DNA of 64,000 nucleotides, taken from the NCBI GenBank assembly GCA_964016875.1, contig OZ024736.1, forward strand, positions 38,844,707 through 38,908,706, written 5' to 3'. A program made the translations under genes and the position numbers. Source of the stretch: Fallopia convolvulus. Its lineage: Eukaryota; Streptophyta; Magnoliopsida; Caryophyllales; Polygonaceae. The notes under the pieces are model-generated. The model had not been told where the DNA came from. It ran no database searches and saw only the letters and a program-made list of their open reading frames with translations. Position 1 is the stretch's first letter, and the number at the start of each line of letters is the position of its first letter. This document shows positions 1-11,806 of the stretch, in pieces.

Positions 1-455
1 TAGGTGAGTTCGAACTTGATTCGAGCTAAAAATCTTATTTGACCTCGGTTTATTTATAGAGTCTCCGAGCTTGATTCATTTCGTGAGTCGCTCGTTTAGT
101 TTTTTCGTGAAACAAGCCGCGAACCACAAACACCTATGTAGTTTGAGACAAAAAAACTACTAAAATTAAATAGTTTTGCTTAAACTATATTATGTATAAT
201 GGAACTTGTTCATGAATTTATAATTGAGCTTGTTGAACGTAAAATCGAATTTTCTCATGAACATATAATTAAGATTGTTCATAAATAAACAAGTCAATCA
301 ATTTTTTTTTATGTTCATATTTGATTCATTTATCATTCAAACATTAAAATTGTGCTCAAATTCAATTTATTTACAAATTGAGTCAAACACAAATAAAACT
401 TAATCAAACTAAACACCAAATTGCTCACAAATAATTCAATTTTTTTACAGCCCTA
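1..455. mobile_element. 3' part of a non-autonomous hAT-like element
   Basis: AT-rich sequence with many degenerate gag-ctt-g / ttgat words, ending in ...TTACAGCCCTA at 445-455. The reverse complement, TAGGGCTGTAA, is a terminal sequence of the same style as the two hAT-like elements at 31261 and 37765 in this window. The other end lies outside the window, so the target-site duplication cannot be checked. No coding sequence is visible. Confidence 0.45.
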
Positions 456-533
456 CCTCCAATAGACTAGATTCGTATAATGTTAATAATTGTAGAGGTA
501 AATAATTCCAACGGATTGAAAGCGGAAACAATA

Positions 534-775
534 CTCCCTCCGTTCTATTCTACTTGTCTATGAAGACCTAATACACATATATTAAGGCATGGTATAATCT
601 TATCAAATTACCCTTATTAATTATACATTCCTCTTTGTTTAGAGATTTTTCTCAAGTGTATTAATTACATAAAAAGGGTACAAATGAAAAATCTTGTACA
701 AATATAGCTTTAAGGATAAATAGAACTAAAAAAAAATTTAAGGTATTATAGACAAGTAGAATAGAACGAAGGGAG
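534..775. mobile_element. Stowaway-type MITE
   Basis: Terminal inverted repeats start CTCCCTCCGTTCTATTCTAC and end with the near-perfect reverse complement (GTAGAATAGAACGAAGGGAG), flanked by TA on both sides (532-533 and 776-777). The size (242 bp), lack of coding capacity, TA duplication and CTCCCTCCGT terminus are diagnostic of Stowaway (Tc1/mariner-derived) MITEs. The TIR extends inward through ACTTGTCTAT. It lies about 650 bp upstream of the reductase start codon. Confidence 0.9.
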
Positions 776-1351
776 TATATGGGATCGTGATTAAATATAT
801 TATACAGAGTAAAAAGTTTTTTGCTTTTGAGCAAAGAGTAAAAAGTCTGTCGACATGACTTTGAATCGATAAAATTTTGGAATCTTTGGATAGTGAAAAC
901 AACGTGATCATCAAAGGGTTAATTTCATTGGCTAATGAATATTCAATCCGGTCCACATGTGATCCTTCAAAGCGTTTCATTGGTCAATCAATAATTCTCC
1001 GTAATTAATACTATCATTCTTAGTATTGATCATTTTAGAAATTTACAAGCTTATTAAACAGGTTTAAAATGGAAAGGGTCTACTTTGGGCAAAAATAAAT
1101 ATGTTAAATTTATATTAAAAATAGTCTTAATTTTTGTAGACGGATCATGACCAACAAAAAAATCAATAAGACGTACTATTTAATTTAGATTTATGGATTA
1201 TAATTTTTTAGTAATTTCAAAAAATATGTGAACCAACCCCAAAACAGCGACACGAGTAAAAAAATCGTACGAATAAAAAAAATGAAAAAATGAATTCGCT
1301 GAGGTCCACAAGAAAGATACGCGTATGATACGGAGTACTAAACTTTTCAAT

Positions 1352-1359
1352 TATAAAAG
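1352..1359 (+). promoter_or_regulatory. TATA box of the CCR-like gene
   Basis: TATAAAAG lies 69 bp before the ATG at 1428, a normal plant promoter-plus-leader distance. The rest of 776-1427 is AT-rich and I see nothing else definable in it. Confidence 0.55.
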
Positions 1360-1427
1360 GGAAGGCAGGGGTGGGCAAAATCATCACAGAAATATAATAG
1401 GCAGGGTTGAGTACGCGTACAGTACGC

Positions 1428-3076
1428 ATGGCAAAGGGAGAGAAAGTTTGCGTGACTGGGGCAAGCGGCTACATCGGGTCATGGCTCGTGCAGCTCCTCC
1501 TTGACCGTGGCTACACCGTCCATGCCACCGTCATGAATATCAGTTCCGTCTAATTGATTCCCACTTCGATATATCATCTTTATAATTCTTTTCTTTTCAT
1601 CCTTGCTATATATACTCTTAACTATTCACTAAAATTTGCCATTTTAAATTTCAACATATATAATTATTACCGATTTAAATTCATTGAGCTAAAATGTATA
1701 TGTATACTTTTCCTATAAACATTTAAATTATTATAATAAATTTTGTTGTTCATTATAAAACATTACTAAAGCTTAGTATAAAATGCTATATATGGACCGG
1801 CCGTTAACGTTACGTACGGATGGCATATAACACTTAAACAGTTAAAACACTATATATATCATTCACTTGTAAGCCTTTTGATCTTAAAACTAACGAATTG
1901 AACGGTACGGTGCTCGTGTTAATTTTCAGAGGATGAGAAGGAGACGAAGCATCTGCTGGGCTTGGAAGGCGCGGATGCATCGCGTCTTAAGCTCTTCCAG
2001 ATGGATCTGCTGGACTTCGACTCCATAGTTGCGGCTGTTACGGGCACCTCTGGGGTCTTCCACCTCGCCTCCCCCAACATCATTGACCGGGTTCGAGATC
2101 CCGAGAAGGAGCTGCTGGAACCGGCTATCAAAGGCACGGAAAACGTGCTGGAAGCAGCCAAGCTGCAAGGGGTGCGCCGAGTGGTGATGACGTCGTCCAT
2201 CTCCTCCATCACGCCTAGCCCTAACTGGCCTGCTGACGTCGTCAAGAGGGAGGATTGCTGGACTGATCTTGACTATTGCAAGAAGAAAGAGGTACACTAT
2301 ACATTAAATTTCATTAGACTTATGTGCTGGGTACGTTTATTGGTCCACTGAACTTTAACATAAGTATATGTACACATGTAAATGCAGCTGTGGTATCCGA
2401 TCTCGAAGACTATGGCGGAGAAGGCGGCATGGAAGTATGCAAAGGAGAACGGGTTGGATGTGGTGGCTATCAACCCAGGGACGGCGTTGGGCCCCATTCT
2501 TCCTCCTGTTCTGAATGCTAGCATGTCTGTACTCATTCGCCTTCTCCAAGGTACGTATGTATTTATCACATATCGATCATATCATTCTAATTACCATGCC
2601 AGTTAAGTTAAAAGGACTTAATAAATTTAATACACTGCAGGAAGCACGGATGATAACAAGGACATGTACATGGGATGCGCGTATGTGAAAGACGTGGCCC
2701 TGGCCCATATCTTGGCCTACGAAACCCCGTCGGCCTCCGGAAGGCACCTCTGTGTCGAATCCATCTCCCATTTCAGCGACTTTGCTGCCAAGGTCGCTGA
2801 GCTCTACCCCGAGTACAAGGTTCCAAGGTAATTAATTAATTAGTTCAATCAATTAAGATTATATATATGATGAGTTGTTTAATTAGTACTAATTACAGAA
2901 TGAATCAATTCTAATTTGACTTTTGCTTAATTAGTTTCCCAAAGGACACTCAGCCGGGGCTGTTGAGGGAGAAGAATGCAGCGAAGAAGCTGATGGACAT
3001 GGGAATGAAGTTTGTGCCCATGGACCAGATTGTCAAGGAGGCTGTCGAGAGCTTGAAGGTCCAGGGCTATATATAG
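1428..3076 (+). CDS. Cinnamoyl-CoA-reductase-like NAD(P)-dependent reductase
   Basis: Five exons join without a frame break: 1428-1542, 1930-2291, 2388-2550, 2641-2827 and 2935-3076 (969 bp, 322 residues, the usual CCR/DFR-family size). The product is a cytosolic extended short-chain dehydrogenase. A Rossmann glycine motif, TGASGYIGS, lies at residues 10-18; VVMTSS at 123-128 supplies the catalytic Ser; Tyr162 and Lys166 in WYPISK form the YxxxK pair. Lignin-pathway CCRs carry NWYCYGK at this point, so WYPISK places this protein in the CCR-like side branch, whose substrate is unproven; I would not call it a lignin CCR. The ATG was chosen because the Rossmann strand follows at once. The first intron donor (A|GTTCCG at 1543) is weak but is the only nearby site keeping frame. 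Downstream exons end cleanly at TAG 3074-3076. Confidence 0.9.
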
Positions 3077-3476
3077 CTGCGCTCGCCCCTAATTAATTAA
3101 TAATGGAGTTTTTAATCGAAAGCGCTTTGTTGCCGGCCGGATTATTAGTTAATAAGCGTTGCAGGAGCAACCATGCGTGTTTTGAATTGTGTTGTTGATT
3201 ACCTATTTATGTATGATCTTTCCATTTCGTGATTACTGTTTCCTTCAGTTTGTGGGTGTTTGTAATAACATCGATGTCTGGTGTTTGCCTAAGAATTGCT
3301 TCTCATATTTGTCAAGCATTTCGATCCGTATGTATGCAACGTATTCTTACATGAATCTGGTTGGTTAATTTACAAGTTTAGTAGTAGATGTTTGTTATTT
3401 TGAGGAATTAACGCTAAGGTAATTTTTTGTATCCTTTGGGGGGCCAAATAAGGATTTTTTATCCTTTCGTTTAGAA
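3077..3476. other. 3' flank of the CCR-like gene
   Basis: Presumed 3' UTR and flank, T-rich. No further gene, repeat or RNA is recognisable before the Helitron boundary. Confidence 0.5.
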
Positions 3477-4047
3477 TCTACTATATATATAAAAGCAATA
3501 AGGTTTGGAGCCTTCTCATTACGCCACCTAGGATTTCGCCACATGTTGATCCTATATTAAGCCACCTCATATTTTTACACGTGTTATTTTCTTATAATTT
3601 AGACGTCTTTATAAATATTCCATGTCATAGTACACATGTCAAAAATTTTCCATGTCACTCATATATTATGTACAATAATATTGCCACATAATTTACATAT
3701 AAAAATATTTTTACCATATCTTTATGATCCTAACAACTTTCCAATATAATCTACCAAAAAAAATTCATATAAATATATACCGAGATCTTATCTTATAATA
3801 TATACCGAGATCTTATCCTATAATATGTCAAGTCAATTTTATTTGCTAATCCATATTAAATGTCCCATTATTTTCATTTTTGTTATCAAAATCTTTAATC
3901 TAGAATTAGGCTTTTTTTTACAATTTATAAAAATCATCAATTCACAATTATTATTTATATTATATTTTTATTTATTAATATCTTTCTTATAGTATATCTA
4001 AAATAATATTGATTCATAGTCGTGCAGGGCACGACGGGGACAACTAG
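3477..4047 (+). mobile_element. Non-autonomous Helitron
   Basis: The element starts with TC after an A (A|TCTACTATATATATAAAAG) and ends in CTAG before a T. The 3' end has the diagnostic hairpin TCGTGC-AGG-GCACGA, about 12 bp before the terminal CTAG. TC start, CTRR end, 3' hairpin, A/T insertion site and no target duplication all fit a Helitron. The interior (571 bp) is AT-rich and non-coding, so mobility would depend on a Rep-helicase supplied in trans. Confidence 0.8.
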
Positions 4048-4545
4048 TATATCATAACTATCATAACTATAACCTAAAGCGGAAGTTAAAAAAATTATTA
4101 AACGACACATGTCACTTTTAGATTGGACCACATCACTTTTTTTAAAAAAATAATATTTTATTTTTAGAATTGATAAAAAATTATTATCCGTATTTTGATA
4201 GAAAATCCCATATATATATATATATATTAAACAATCTTTTATTTTTGGATATGATAAATAGGATTTTTTTTTTATATGCTATCATATAAATTCTAGAATA
4301 TTTATTTTATTTTTAGATAAAATCTTTTTTTAACTAAGATATCTTAATTGGATAGTTATCTTTGTATCCATATATTACTGTTTTTCAATTAAACCATAAA
4401 CGTTAATGAATATTATTTTTGACTCTTTATCTTTGTAAGAAAAAAATAAATCCATAATACAAAATTTTCTATTATTTAACTATTTATTTATTTTATTTTA
4501 TTTATATTCAATAAAACCCGTACAGGGTACGGGCCCTTACACTAG
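4048..4545 (+). mobile_element. Second Helitron 3' end in tandem
   Basis: A second terminus lies 498 bp on: the perfect hairpin CCCGTAC-AGG-GTACGGG, then CCCTTACACTAG and T at 4546. It resembles the first terminus in loop (AGG) and layout but not in stem sequence. No separate TC start is certain. Either one element was inserted into or beside another, or the first stop was read through on an earlier transposition to give a longer 3477-4545 unit. There is no coding sequence. Confidence 0.6.
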
Positions 4546-5441
4546 TATGATTAGCTAAACGAGATCTTTTGTCTTTTTTTTTTAAAACACTGATGTTATG
4601 TTTGATAATCCGTGTATGTAATTTGTAACACACACTCATATAATGCAAGTACACTATAGACTATGTAGGAGTAGAGGCACGAGCCATGGCTTGGGATGGC
4701 TAGGTTCCATGAACCATCCATGAGTCAGGACATGACTTAATTGAGCCACTTGATCATGATTGATTACGGCTCAAGGATGATCGAGTTTTGGTGCAATTGG
4801 GCCAGTTTTGTGCATCTTGGGCCCGACCCTTGCTATAGGCGGTTATTGGGCCTGTTCGATTGGAGAAGCTGATGAAGATATTATATAAACGATGCATTTC
4901 ATTTAGATATCTAAGAAAAGAAGCGAATGACGTCGTTTGAGCTTAGGGGTTGATATAAAAGTGAATGACGCAACCTTGGATGCATGTCTTGCCATTTCTC
5001 TTCTGTCGTTGTGAACGATTAGGGTTTGAGTTTCAAGAGCTCTCCTTTAGCGATTTCGTTGTAGCTCCTTGAGATCTCTTGAGATCAAAGTAGAAGAACA
5101 ACAAAGGGGAAGAAAGAAAGGAGAGAGATGAGAGAGTTTGGTTGTTTGATTTCTTTGTGTGCTTAATTGCTTGCTTCTTTCTCTATTGTTTCTAATTTGT
5201 GCTACTTTTCGTTCTTTGACTCTGTTTCTGAGCTACATTTGTGTGTACTTGCTTTATAAATAATTATGTGTTGGCTTTAGATGTCTAGTGGATTGGGCAA
5301 GTACTTCCATCTCTTGAGGCTCCGTAAATTAAGGTAAAATCGAAATGTATCAATAAATATGCTTGTCCACTTGCTTTTTTCGCTTTCATTTTTCAAATCA
5401 AACTAAACAACCAAAGCAGATTTGAGATTTCCTAGCTTATC
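4546..5441. other. Unassigned spacer, possible retroelement leader
   Basis: No reading frame or structural RNA is recognised. A TATA-like ATTATATAAA near 4880 is followed by a purine-rich transcribed-looking stretch (5090-5140). I cannot assign it. Confidence 0.3.
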
Positions 5442-5989
5442 TGATGCGACCCGGCCAATGTTCAAGCCCAATCCCGACTAGTATGAGACGCCAAAGACCT
5501 TGGCATCCCCTTTGGATTAGAACTTAGTACTATTTATATGCATTTTCCTAGTTTAGCATATTTCTATTTATCTCTTTCTCATTTTTTGTTGTTATTTTTA
5601 GCATTGTCTATTTACGGTTTATGGACTTTGGACTTTGGGTCTTGCTTGCATGCAAACCCTAGTCCATTAGCCTTAATTCTTGTTAGGATTTTGGGAGCCA
5701 CCTCTATATAAGGGGCTCTCGAACTCATTTATTATTACGCCCAATTTAATAAAAGTCAAAGCTTGACTTGAGATCCTCCTCCCTTCAGCTCGGATGTCAC
5801 AACCCTTCTAACTCTCTTCCAAACGCCCTTGTTCTAGTTGTTGTCTCGGCCAACCCTCGCCAACGCGAGCATAAGAGACCCGCGAGACCATCACATTGGT
5901 CTTATCCTAGCTACCCTACGGAGAAGGTCTCGATACCTCTAGTCTAAATCGGCCACACATGCGTTCCGACCTCTAGTAAGATCGCATCA
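5442..5989 (+). repeat. 5' LTR of the 5.4-kb element
   Basis: 548 bp, bounded by the inverted ends TGATGCGA and TCGCATCA and followed by the primer-binding site. Confidence 0.75.
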
Positions 5990-7270
5990 ATTGGTATTAG
6001 AGGCCAGATGGATCGAGTGTGCCTTCTCACCGAGATGCCTTGTCGTTGGTTCTCCGATGCACAATTGACTCCTCCACTCGCACCACCATCACACAGTTTC
6101 CTAAGCACAAACCACGTCTGTAGTTAGCCAACAATGTCCATGGTTCAGCCAACTATGCTCGTAGTCTAATCCGTCGTGCCCACAATTCGGTCCTCCACAC
6201 CCTCGGTTTATCGTTCAGCCACGCAGATCTATGCGCCACTACTCTTGCCGAAAACCCTAGTCAATCAATCTGAAGATCCTTTCAATAAGCTGGTTGCACT
6301 ATTTGGGACGATATCTTTTATATTGAGTTTATTTTGATTTAATTTCTTTTCTTGTAACATCTTGTTGTTATAAAAGATTTTGTTTTTTTGATAGCTGAAA
6401 TTTAAAAAAATAAGAAAAAGAAAATTTTGGCATTTAATATCTTTTACTTCATGTCTTGGCCCCTTTGCTCGAATCCACTAGGGATCGACCATCCCGATGA
6501 GTCCAAGCTCGACCACCCCGACGCATATCTCTTGGTGGACCTGATTGGATTTCGCCACCTCGGCTTCCGCAAAATAATGCCGCTTACTATGGTGTCCCTT
6601 GACACCCAGTGTCATTCCTATTATGACACCCCTTTGGATCAGGACTGGATTCCACCTAGTCAACGCCGAGCCCCCATCTCACCGCCTCGCCGACGCTACT
6701 ATTATGATGAAGGGTTTGATGACCCTCCACCACAACGTCGCTCTAAGCCAGTCCCTTGAAATCTCGACGAGACTACTCTCGAGCCTTTCTCGCCACCGGT
6801 CCCGATCAATGTGTGACAAACCGCGCTCATGGTCCATCCAATCGCACCCGTAGTCCAATCCATCACGCCTGCGATCTTCCATCCAACCTAGCCAATAGTG
6901 ACGTCGTTGGTGCGCACAATTTCTAAACTAGCAACGCTCTCCGAGGATGAGCCCGATGTTGTCCTGATTTCTCCTACGCAACCCGCTCCATTTGTGACCG
7001 CACCAATGACACTCGTGTTGGCCATGCCTCTTGAGACTCATTCTGCATATTCGAGTCCCGTGACTTCACCCTCCATGCCGTACTCGATGCTTGTCATGAT
7101 CCCAGATTTGATGCCCTAGTCCGGTGTCAAGGCTTCTCCTGTATCGATACCATACATTTTGCTATTTGAGAAGACCCATGTCTGTGACATGGCTTTGTTG
7201 ATTCTGACATCATCTTCCCATTTTGTCACCAACTCGAAGTAAGGACGCTTCGAAGCTAAGTGGGGGAGAA

Positions 7271-7621
7271 TGATACGACTCAACCTCTGCTCAAGCCCAA
7301 TTCCGATTAGCTCGAGATGCTCAAGACCTTGGCGTCCCCCTTGAATTAAAAATTAGTCTTATTCTTATGTATATTCCTAATTTTAGCATATTTCTTTATG
7401 TTTTTCCTCTATATATAAGGGGCTCTCGAACTCATTTATTATTACGTCCAATTTAATGAAAGTCAAAGCTTGAGTTGAGATCTTTCTTCCTTTGGCCAGG
7501 ACGTCACAACCCTTCTAACCCCTCTTCCAAACACCCTTGTTCTAGTCCTTGTCTCGCTAACCCTCACCAACATGAGCATAAGAGACTTGTGAAACCATCA
7601 TGTTGGTCTCATACTTGTCCT
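7271..7621 (+). repeat. Truncated 3' LTR
   Basis: Direct-repeat partner of 5442-5989. Similarity is lost after '...cttgtcctag' near 7621. Internal deletions relative to the 5' copy are visible around 7395. Confidence 0.7.
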
Positions 7622-7924
7622 AGCATGTTAGAATATGTTCAATGGTTAACCAAAATTTTTGGTCATCATATTAAAAAAATATATACTTTTTTCTATTATT
7701 TGCATTTAATTAATTGATAATAATAAAATATACAATAACTTTACACTTGTCAACATGACATTCAATGACCACAGAAAATTTTGGGCATCATGATGCCCAA
7801 ATTTATGACCACTTTCTTCTCTCTCCTATTATTTTATACATATAAATGTTCTCTCTCTTCTATGACCAACACTTTGGTCTACCATTGCAAATACTCTTAG
7901 CTTGACAAGTGTCAAGTTCTTTTA
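7622..7924. other. AT-rich spacer
   Basis: Nothing recognisable apart from low-complexity A/T runs. Confidence 0.4.
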
Positions 7925-7926
7925 TA

Positions 7927-8178
7927 CTCCCTCCGTATAACTCTACTTGTCCTTTTAGAGTTGGACACATATATTAAGAAAATTTTGCATTAGACAAAAA
8001 TGCCCCGAATTAAATGCTTACTTTATGCATTGAAAATGAAAATTGAGTAAACTTAGTTTACTTTATCATTAAATGTAAGGGTTAAAATGGGAAAATTGGG
8101 TCCAAAATATATAAAAAGACAAGTTCTTTTGAACAAGATTTTAAGTTTAAAAAGACAAGTAGACTTATACGGAGGGAG
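7927..8178. mobile_element. Stowaway-type MITE
   Basis: TIRs CTCCCTCCGTATAACTCTAC and reverse complement (...ACTTATACGGAGGGAG), with TA at 7925-7926 and 8179-8180; 252 bp, non-coding. The inner TIR words (CTACTTGTC) match the MITE at 534, so the two belong to one subfamily. Between its end and the tRNA gene at 8425 I see nothing definable. Confidence 0.9.
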
Positions 8179-8424
8179 TATATTTTTTCTTTCAATTAAA
8201 TAATTTTAAAAAATATATATTTTAAGTTGATGACCAAAATTTTCTGAACAACCACTACATATGCTCTAAGAGAGGCAAGGGGTCGGATCTATTAGAATTC
8301 CATCTCCTTTGTCTAAATTAATTGTCTTTTTTTTTAAAAACAATTTATATAAACTGGGGAAAATATCTTTCTGGAAATGCCTTGAAGAATTATCTTTGTA
8401 CAGAGGAAACAAAATCAATAAATC

Positions 8425-8506
8425 GTCGATATGTCCGAGTGGTTAAGGAGACAGACTCGAAATCTGTTGGGCTTTGCCTGCGCAGGTTCGAATCCTGCTG
8501 TCGACG
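8425..8506 (+). tRNA. tRNA-Ser(CGA)
   Basis: An 82-base class II tRNA without intron. The acceptor stem GTCGATA pairs with TGTCGAC (one G-T pair), with discriminator G at 8506. The anticodon arm CAGA-CTCGAAA-TCTG gives anticodon CGA, reading UCG serine codons. A long variable arm (TGGGCTTTGCCTG region) and T loop GGTTCGAATCC complete the fold. The internal promoters are intact: A box in the D arm and B box GGTTCGAATCC. Confidence 0.97.
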
Positions 8507-8508
8507 CA

Positions 8509-8516
8509 TTTTTTTT
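8509..8516 (+). terminator. Pol III terminator of tRNA-Ser
   Basis: A run of eight T begins two bases after the mature 3' end. Confidence 0.85.
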
Positions 8517-8613
8517 ACTTTTTTTTGTTGGTTATCACGAGACGACGCCGTCTAATGCTGCGTCTTCAGCAGCAACCTTTTTCCCTCGATTCTTTTGGTA
8601 TAGTAGAGATAGA

Positions 8614-8621
8614 AAACCCTA
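8614..8621 (+). promoter_or_regulatory. Telo-box in the eIF2-alpha leader/promoter
   Basis: AAACCCTA lies 103 bp before the eIF2-alpha ATG. This motif is common near the start of plant translation-machinery genes. The pol II promoter must lie close to, or overlap, the tRNA gene, only 217 bp upstream of the ATG. Confidence 0.5.
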
Positions 8622-8723
8622 CTTGCTTGCCAAACAAAGAATACAACCACATCGACGTTTCTCAGTTTTCAATTCGACTTCTTTTCCCCAAAATTTCGTC
8701 TAGGAAGTAGGAATTGAACAGAT

Positions 8724-11700
8724 ATGGCGACCGACGGCCCCAATTTGGAATGCAGAATGTACGAAGCGAAGTATCCCGAGGTAGATATGGCGGTGATGAT
8801 TCAGGTAAAGGTGATTGCGGATATGGGCGCCTACGTGTCCCTATTGGAGTACAACAACATCGAAGGTATGATTCTCTTCTCGGAGCTCTCGCGTCGCCGG
8901 ATTCGTAGTGTCAACAGTTTGATTAAAGTGGGGAGGATCGAACCCGTTATGGTTCTTCGTGTCGACAAGGAGAAGGGTTACATCGATCTGAGTAAGCGTA
9001 GGGTTTCTGAGGAAGATATACAGGCTTGCGAGGAGCGCTACAATAAGAGCAAGCTTGTTCATTCCATCATGCGCCATGTTGCTGAGACTATGAACTTGGA
9101 TTTAGAGGTCCTCTTCGCTCTTCCTTTCGTAGCTAGGGATTTTAACAGAAATTTAATTGCTTCTTGTTGGTATTATCGATTAAATATATGTTACTGAATG
9201 TTAAACATTCGATTTCTTTCGGGAAGACAAATGAGTTCAAGTTGATATGATTAAACTTTGTTATGAGAAATTGAGAATTGAGAAGGGTAGTGACTTGCTA
9301 TGTTTATGCTTTTTACTTTCTCTTGCTCTTTCAAAGTTAAATGTTTACGCTGTACAATGTTGGAGCGTGAGCAACATGTGAACTGAGCTTAGTTGTGTCA
9401 AGTTTTCAGTTAGTATTATAATCTACTTTGCTCTGTTTATATTTTGGTGTACGCTTGAACTTCTGCTTTGATCCGAATACTGAATTATAGTTCCATGATA
9501 CAACTCATACCTTGTAGTTTATGACTATTTATAGAGGATTACAATGAATTCAATCAAGTCAAGTCTAAATAATATCATGCTAATGTCCTAAATTATCTAA
9601 CAAATATCTAAAATACTTAACAAACTTATAGTGGTATACACGCTAATGTCCTAAATTAAATAAGTCGAATTCCTTTATGTATGAATTGGTGTTTGATTGC
9701 ATTCGGTTTTTAAGAGTCATTGTGATTTGCTTATGGCAGGATTTATATGTAAACATAGGTTGGCCGCTGTACAAGAAGTATGGTCATGCTTTTGAGGTTT
9801 GTCTAATGTGTATTTGATCTAGTGATGTTTGTATTATAATATGACTTTTACTTTACAAAAACTGAACAAATTCTGACTCTTACTATAGGCATTCAAGATC
9901 ATGGTGACTGATCCTGATACGGTTTTGGATCCTCTTACCCGTGAAATCAAAGAAACGGGCCCTGATGGCCATGAGGTAATATTTATGCATCTCAGTGAAT
10001 TTTTTTTCCGCCTTTTTTCATGAGTTTGTAACACAAGCTAATATGTTGGCTTTAGGTGACTAAAGTAGTACCAGCTGCGACTCCTGAGATTAAAGATGCT
10101 CTTATGACGAATATCAGACGACGAATGACACCACAGCCATTGAAGATCCGTGCTGATATTGAAATGAAATGCTTTCAATTTGATGGTGTTCTTCATATAA
10201 AGGTTATCAATGTTCTTCCCTATTTAATGCAATCTGACTTTCACTTTTACTGTTACATGTTATGACGATCTTGCCAAACTAATGGTGGCTGTGGGCTTTT
10301 TCTGGTGAACATCTTGATTGACTGTGCTTAGTGAATTGGATGTTTTATGGTGTTCCGGTTTTATCACTTTTGGATGATCCTGTGATTAGTTTTCATTCTT
10401 TGATGTAAAGTTTGTTTGTTGGGAATCAGAATATTTTGTTTGTCTGTACCCGTCTTTAGTAGACTATGCATATTGACAATTTCTTTTGTGGAACCTATAA
10501 GTTGTATATATCCAATTAACCAAAATGGTAATAATGGACAACTTTGTGTAGGAAGCCATGCGCACGGCTGAAGCTGCTGGAACTGATGACTGCCCAGTAA
10601 AGATCAAGCTTGTTGCTCCACCACTTTATGTTCTTACCACTCAGACCCTTGATAAGGTAAGGTTTCTATAGGCCGTTTCTTCAATCATAAAGGGATTAAT
10701 ATTGTTATGTTTGATTTCTTTCTATTTTCTCCTTGTGTTTCTGTGGTATGACATATTTATATATTTCAGAGCATCACTACTAAGCATTCAAGAGGTTTAA
10801 GCAAAACTCTGTTTCTAGTTTTTGAATACAGTCTTTTGTAGCTTAGGAATGACCTGGGCTTTTGATAGAAAAGAAATGCCATCACGATGAATTATAGAAC
10901 AGTCTGATTGATTCAATTGAAGGAAAGTCTACGAGATCTGAATATTATTCAAGCTCTAAGCAGAATTCCCTTACGCAGTAGAACAATCTCTCTAAAAGTT
11001 GCAATGAAAATGATTATAAAAGGCTTATATATGCTAGTTAAAGTTTTCCTCCAATGAACTTGTGACAGCACAACTTAGGTCTGCTTGAAATTCAGTTGAG
11101 TGAAGCACTTGCCCAAAACATATTCTTCATTCCCTTCGAGTTGGAGCTAATAAGTGCATGTAAAGGTCCTACTACTAATGGTTTCAAATACTAAGAAACT
11201 AATTATATCTAGATACTTTTCATATATAAAGGCTTTACACATAAAGATCATGCTACTAACGGATGAACCAGGGAATGCTCCTGATACCAGAAGTTCCTGC
11301 CTTGTTAGCAAAGCCAAAGGGACAGATCACAAACTCTTGAGGAATTGTTGGATCTTAAAACTTCTTATGAAATTCGGGCTCAAATTTTGTTGTGTCCACA
11401 TTATCAGTCTCTGAGGATTCTTACTACAAATTGCTTAATCATATTATATTGTTATATCAGGACCAAGGCATTTTGACACTTAACAAGGCAATCGTAGCCT
11501 GCACCAAAGCAATTGAGCACCACAGAGGGAAATTGACGGTGAAGGAGGCCCCAAGAGCTGTGAGTCTTCCTTTCTCTTCGTAATTATGGTATTGAGGCGT
11601 GTTCTCAGAAACTATTAACTCACCATCATAAATCTCGTGGTACTTTTTTGCAGGTGAGTGAACGGGATGATAAACTATTTGCAGATGAAATTGACAAGAT

Positions 11701-11806
11701 ACGTCAAAGGAATGAAGAGGTCAGTGGTGATGAAGATAGCGAGGAGGATGAAGACACCGGGATGGGAGACGTTGACTTGGAAAACGGTAATGGTATAACT
11801 GAGTGA
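8724..11806 (+). CDS. eIF2alpha: Translation initiation factor eIF2 subunit alpha
   Basis: Seven exons, all joined at codon boundaries: 8724-9107, 9740-9796, 9889-9975, 10056-10202, 10552-10656, 11461-11559 and 11654-11806 (1032 bp, 343 residues, normal for plants). The protein is the regulatory subunit of the eIF2 heterotrimer, which delivers Met-tRNAi to the 40S ribosome. The N-terminal S1 fold contains MGAYVSLLEYNNIEGMI (34-50). Ser56 in SELSRRRIRS corresponds to mammalian Ser51, the GCN2 target, so stress control is retained. The helical and C-terminal alpha/beta domains follow (for example VTDPDTVLDPL and IRADIEM). The last exon gives the acidic tail (GDEDSEEDEDTGMGD). Intron 5 (804 bp) is the largest. 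No lesions. Confidence 0.97.

Larger units (their letters stand above)
5442..7621 (+). mobile_element. Non-autonomous LTR retrotransposon, 3' LTR truncated
   Basis: The 5' LTR (5442-5989) begins TGATGCGA and ends in its reverse complement TCGCATCA. Two bases on, TGGTATTAGAGGCC is a decayed initiator-tRNA-Met primer site. A polypurine tract, AAGTGGGGGAGAA, precedes the second LTR at 7271 (TGATACGA). The second copy matches the first through the 'ggggctctcgaactcatttatt' block but stops near 7621, about 110 bp short. The 1.3-kb interior has only short frames, including a proline- and arginine-rich 110-codon frame at 6427-6759 that may be a gag relic, and no protease, integrase or reverse transcriptase. 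It is a LARD-like element that would rely on another element's enzymes. Confidence 0.75.
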
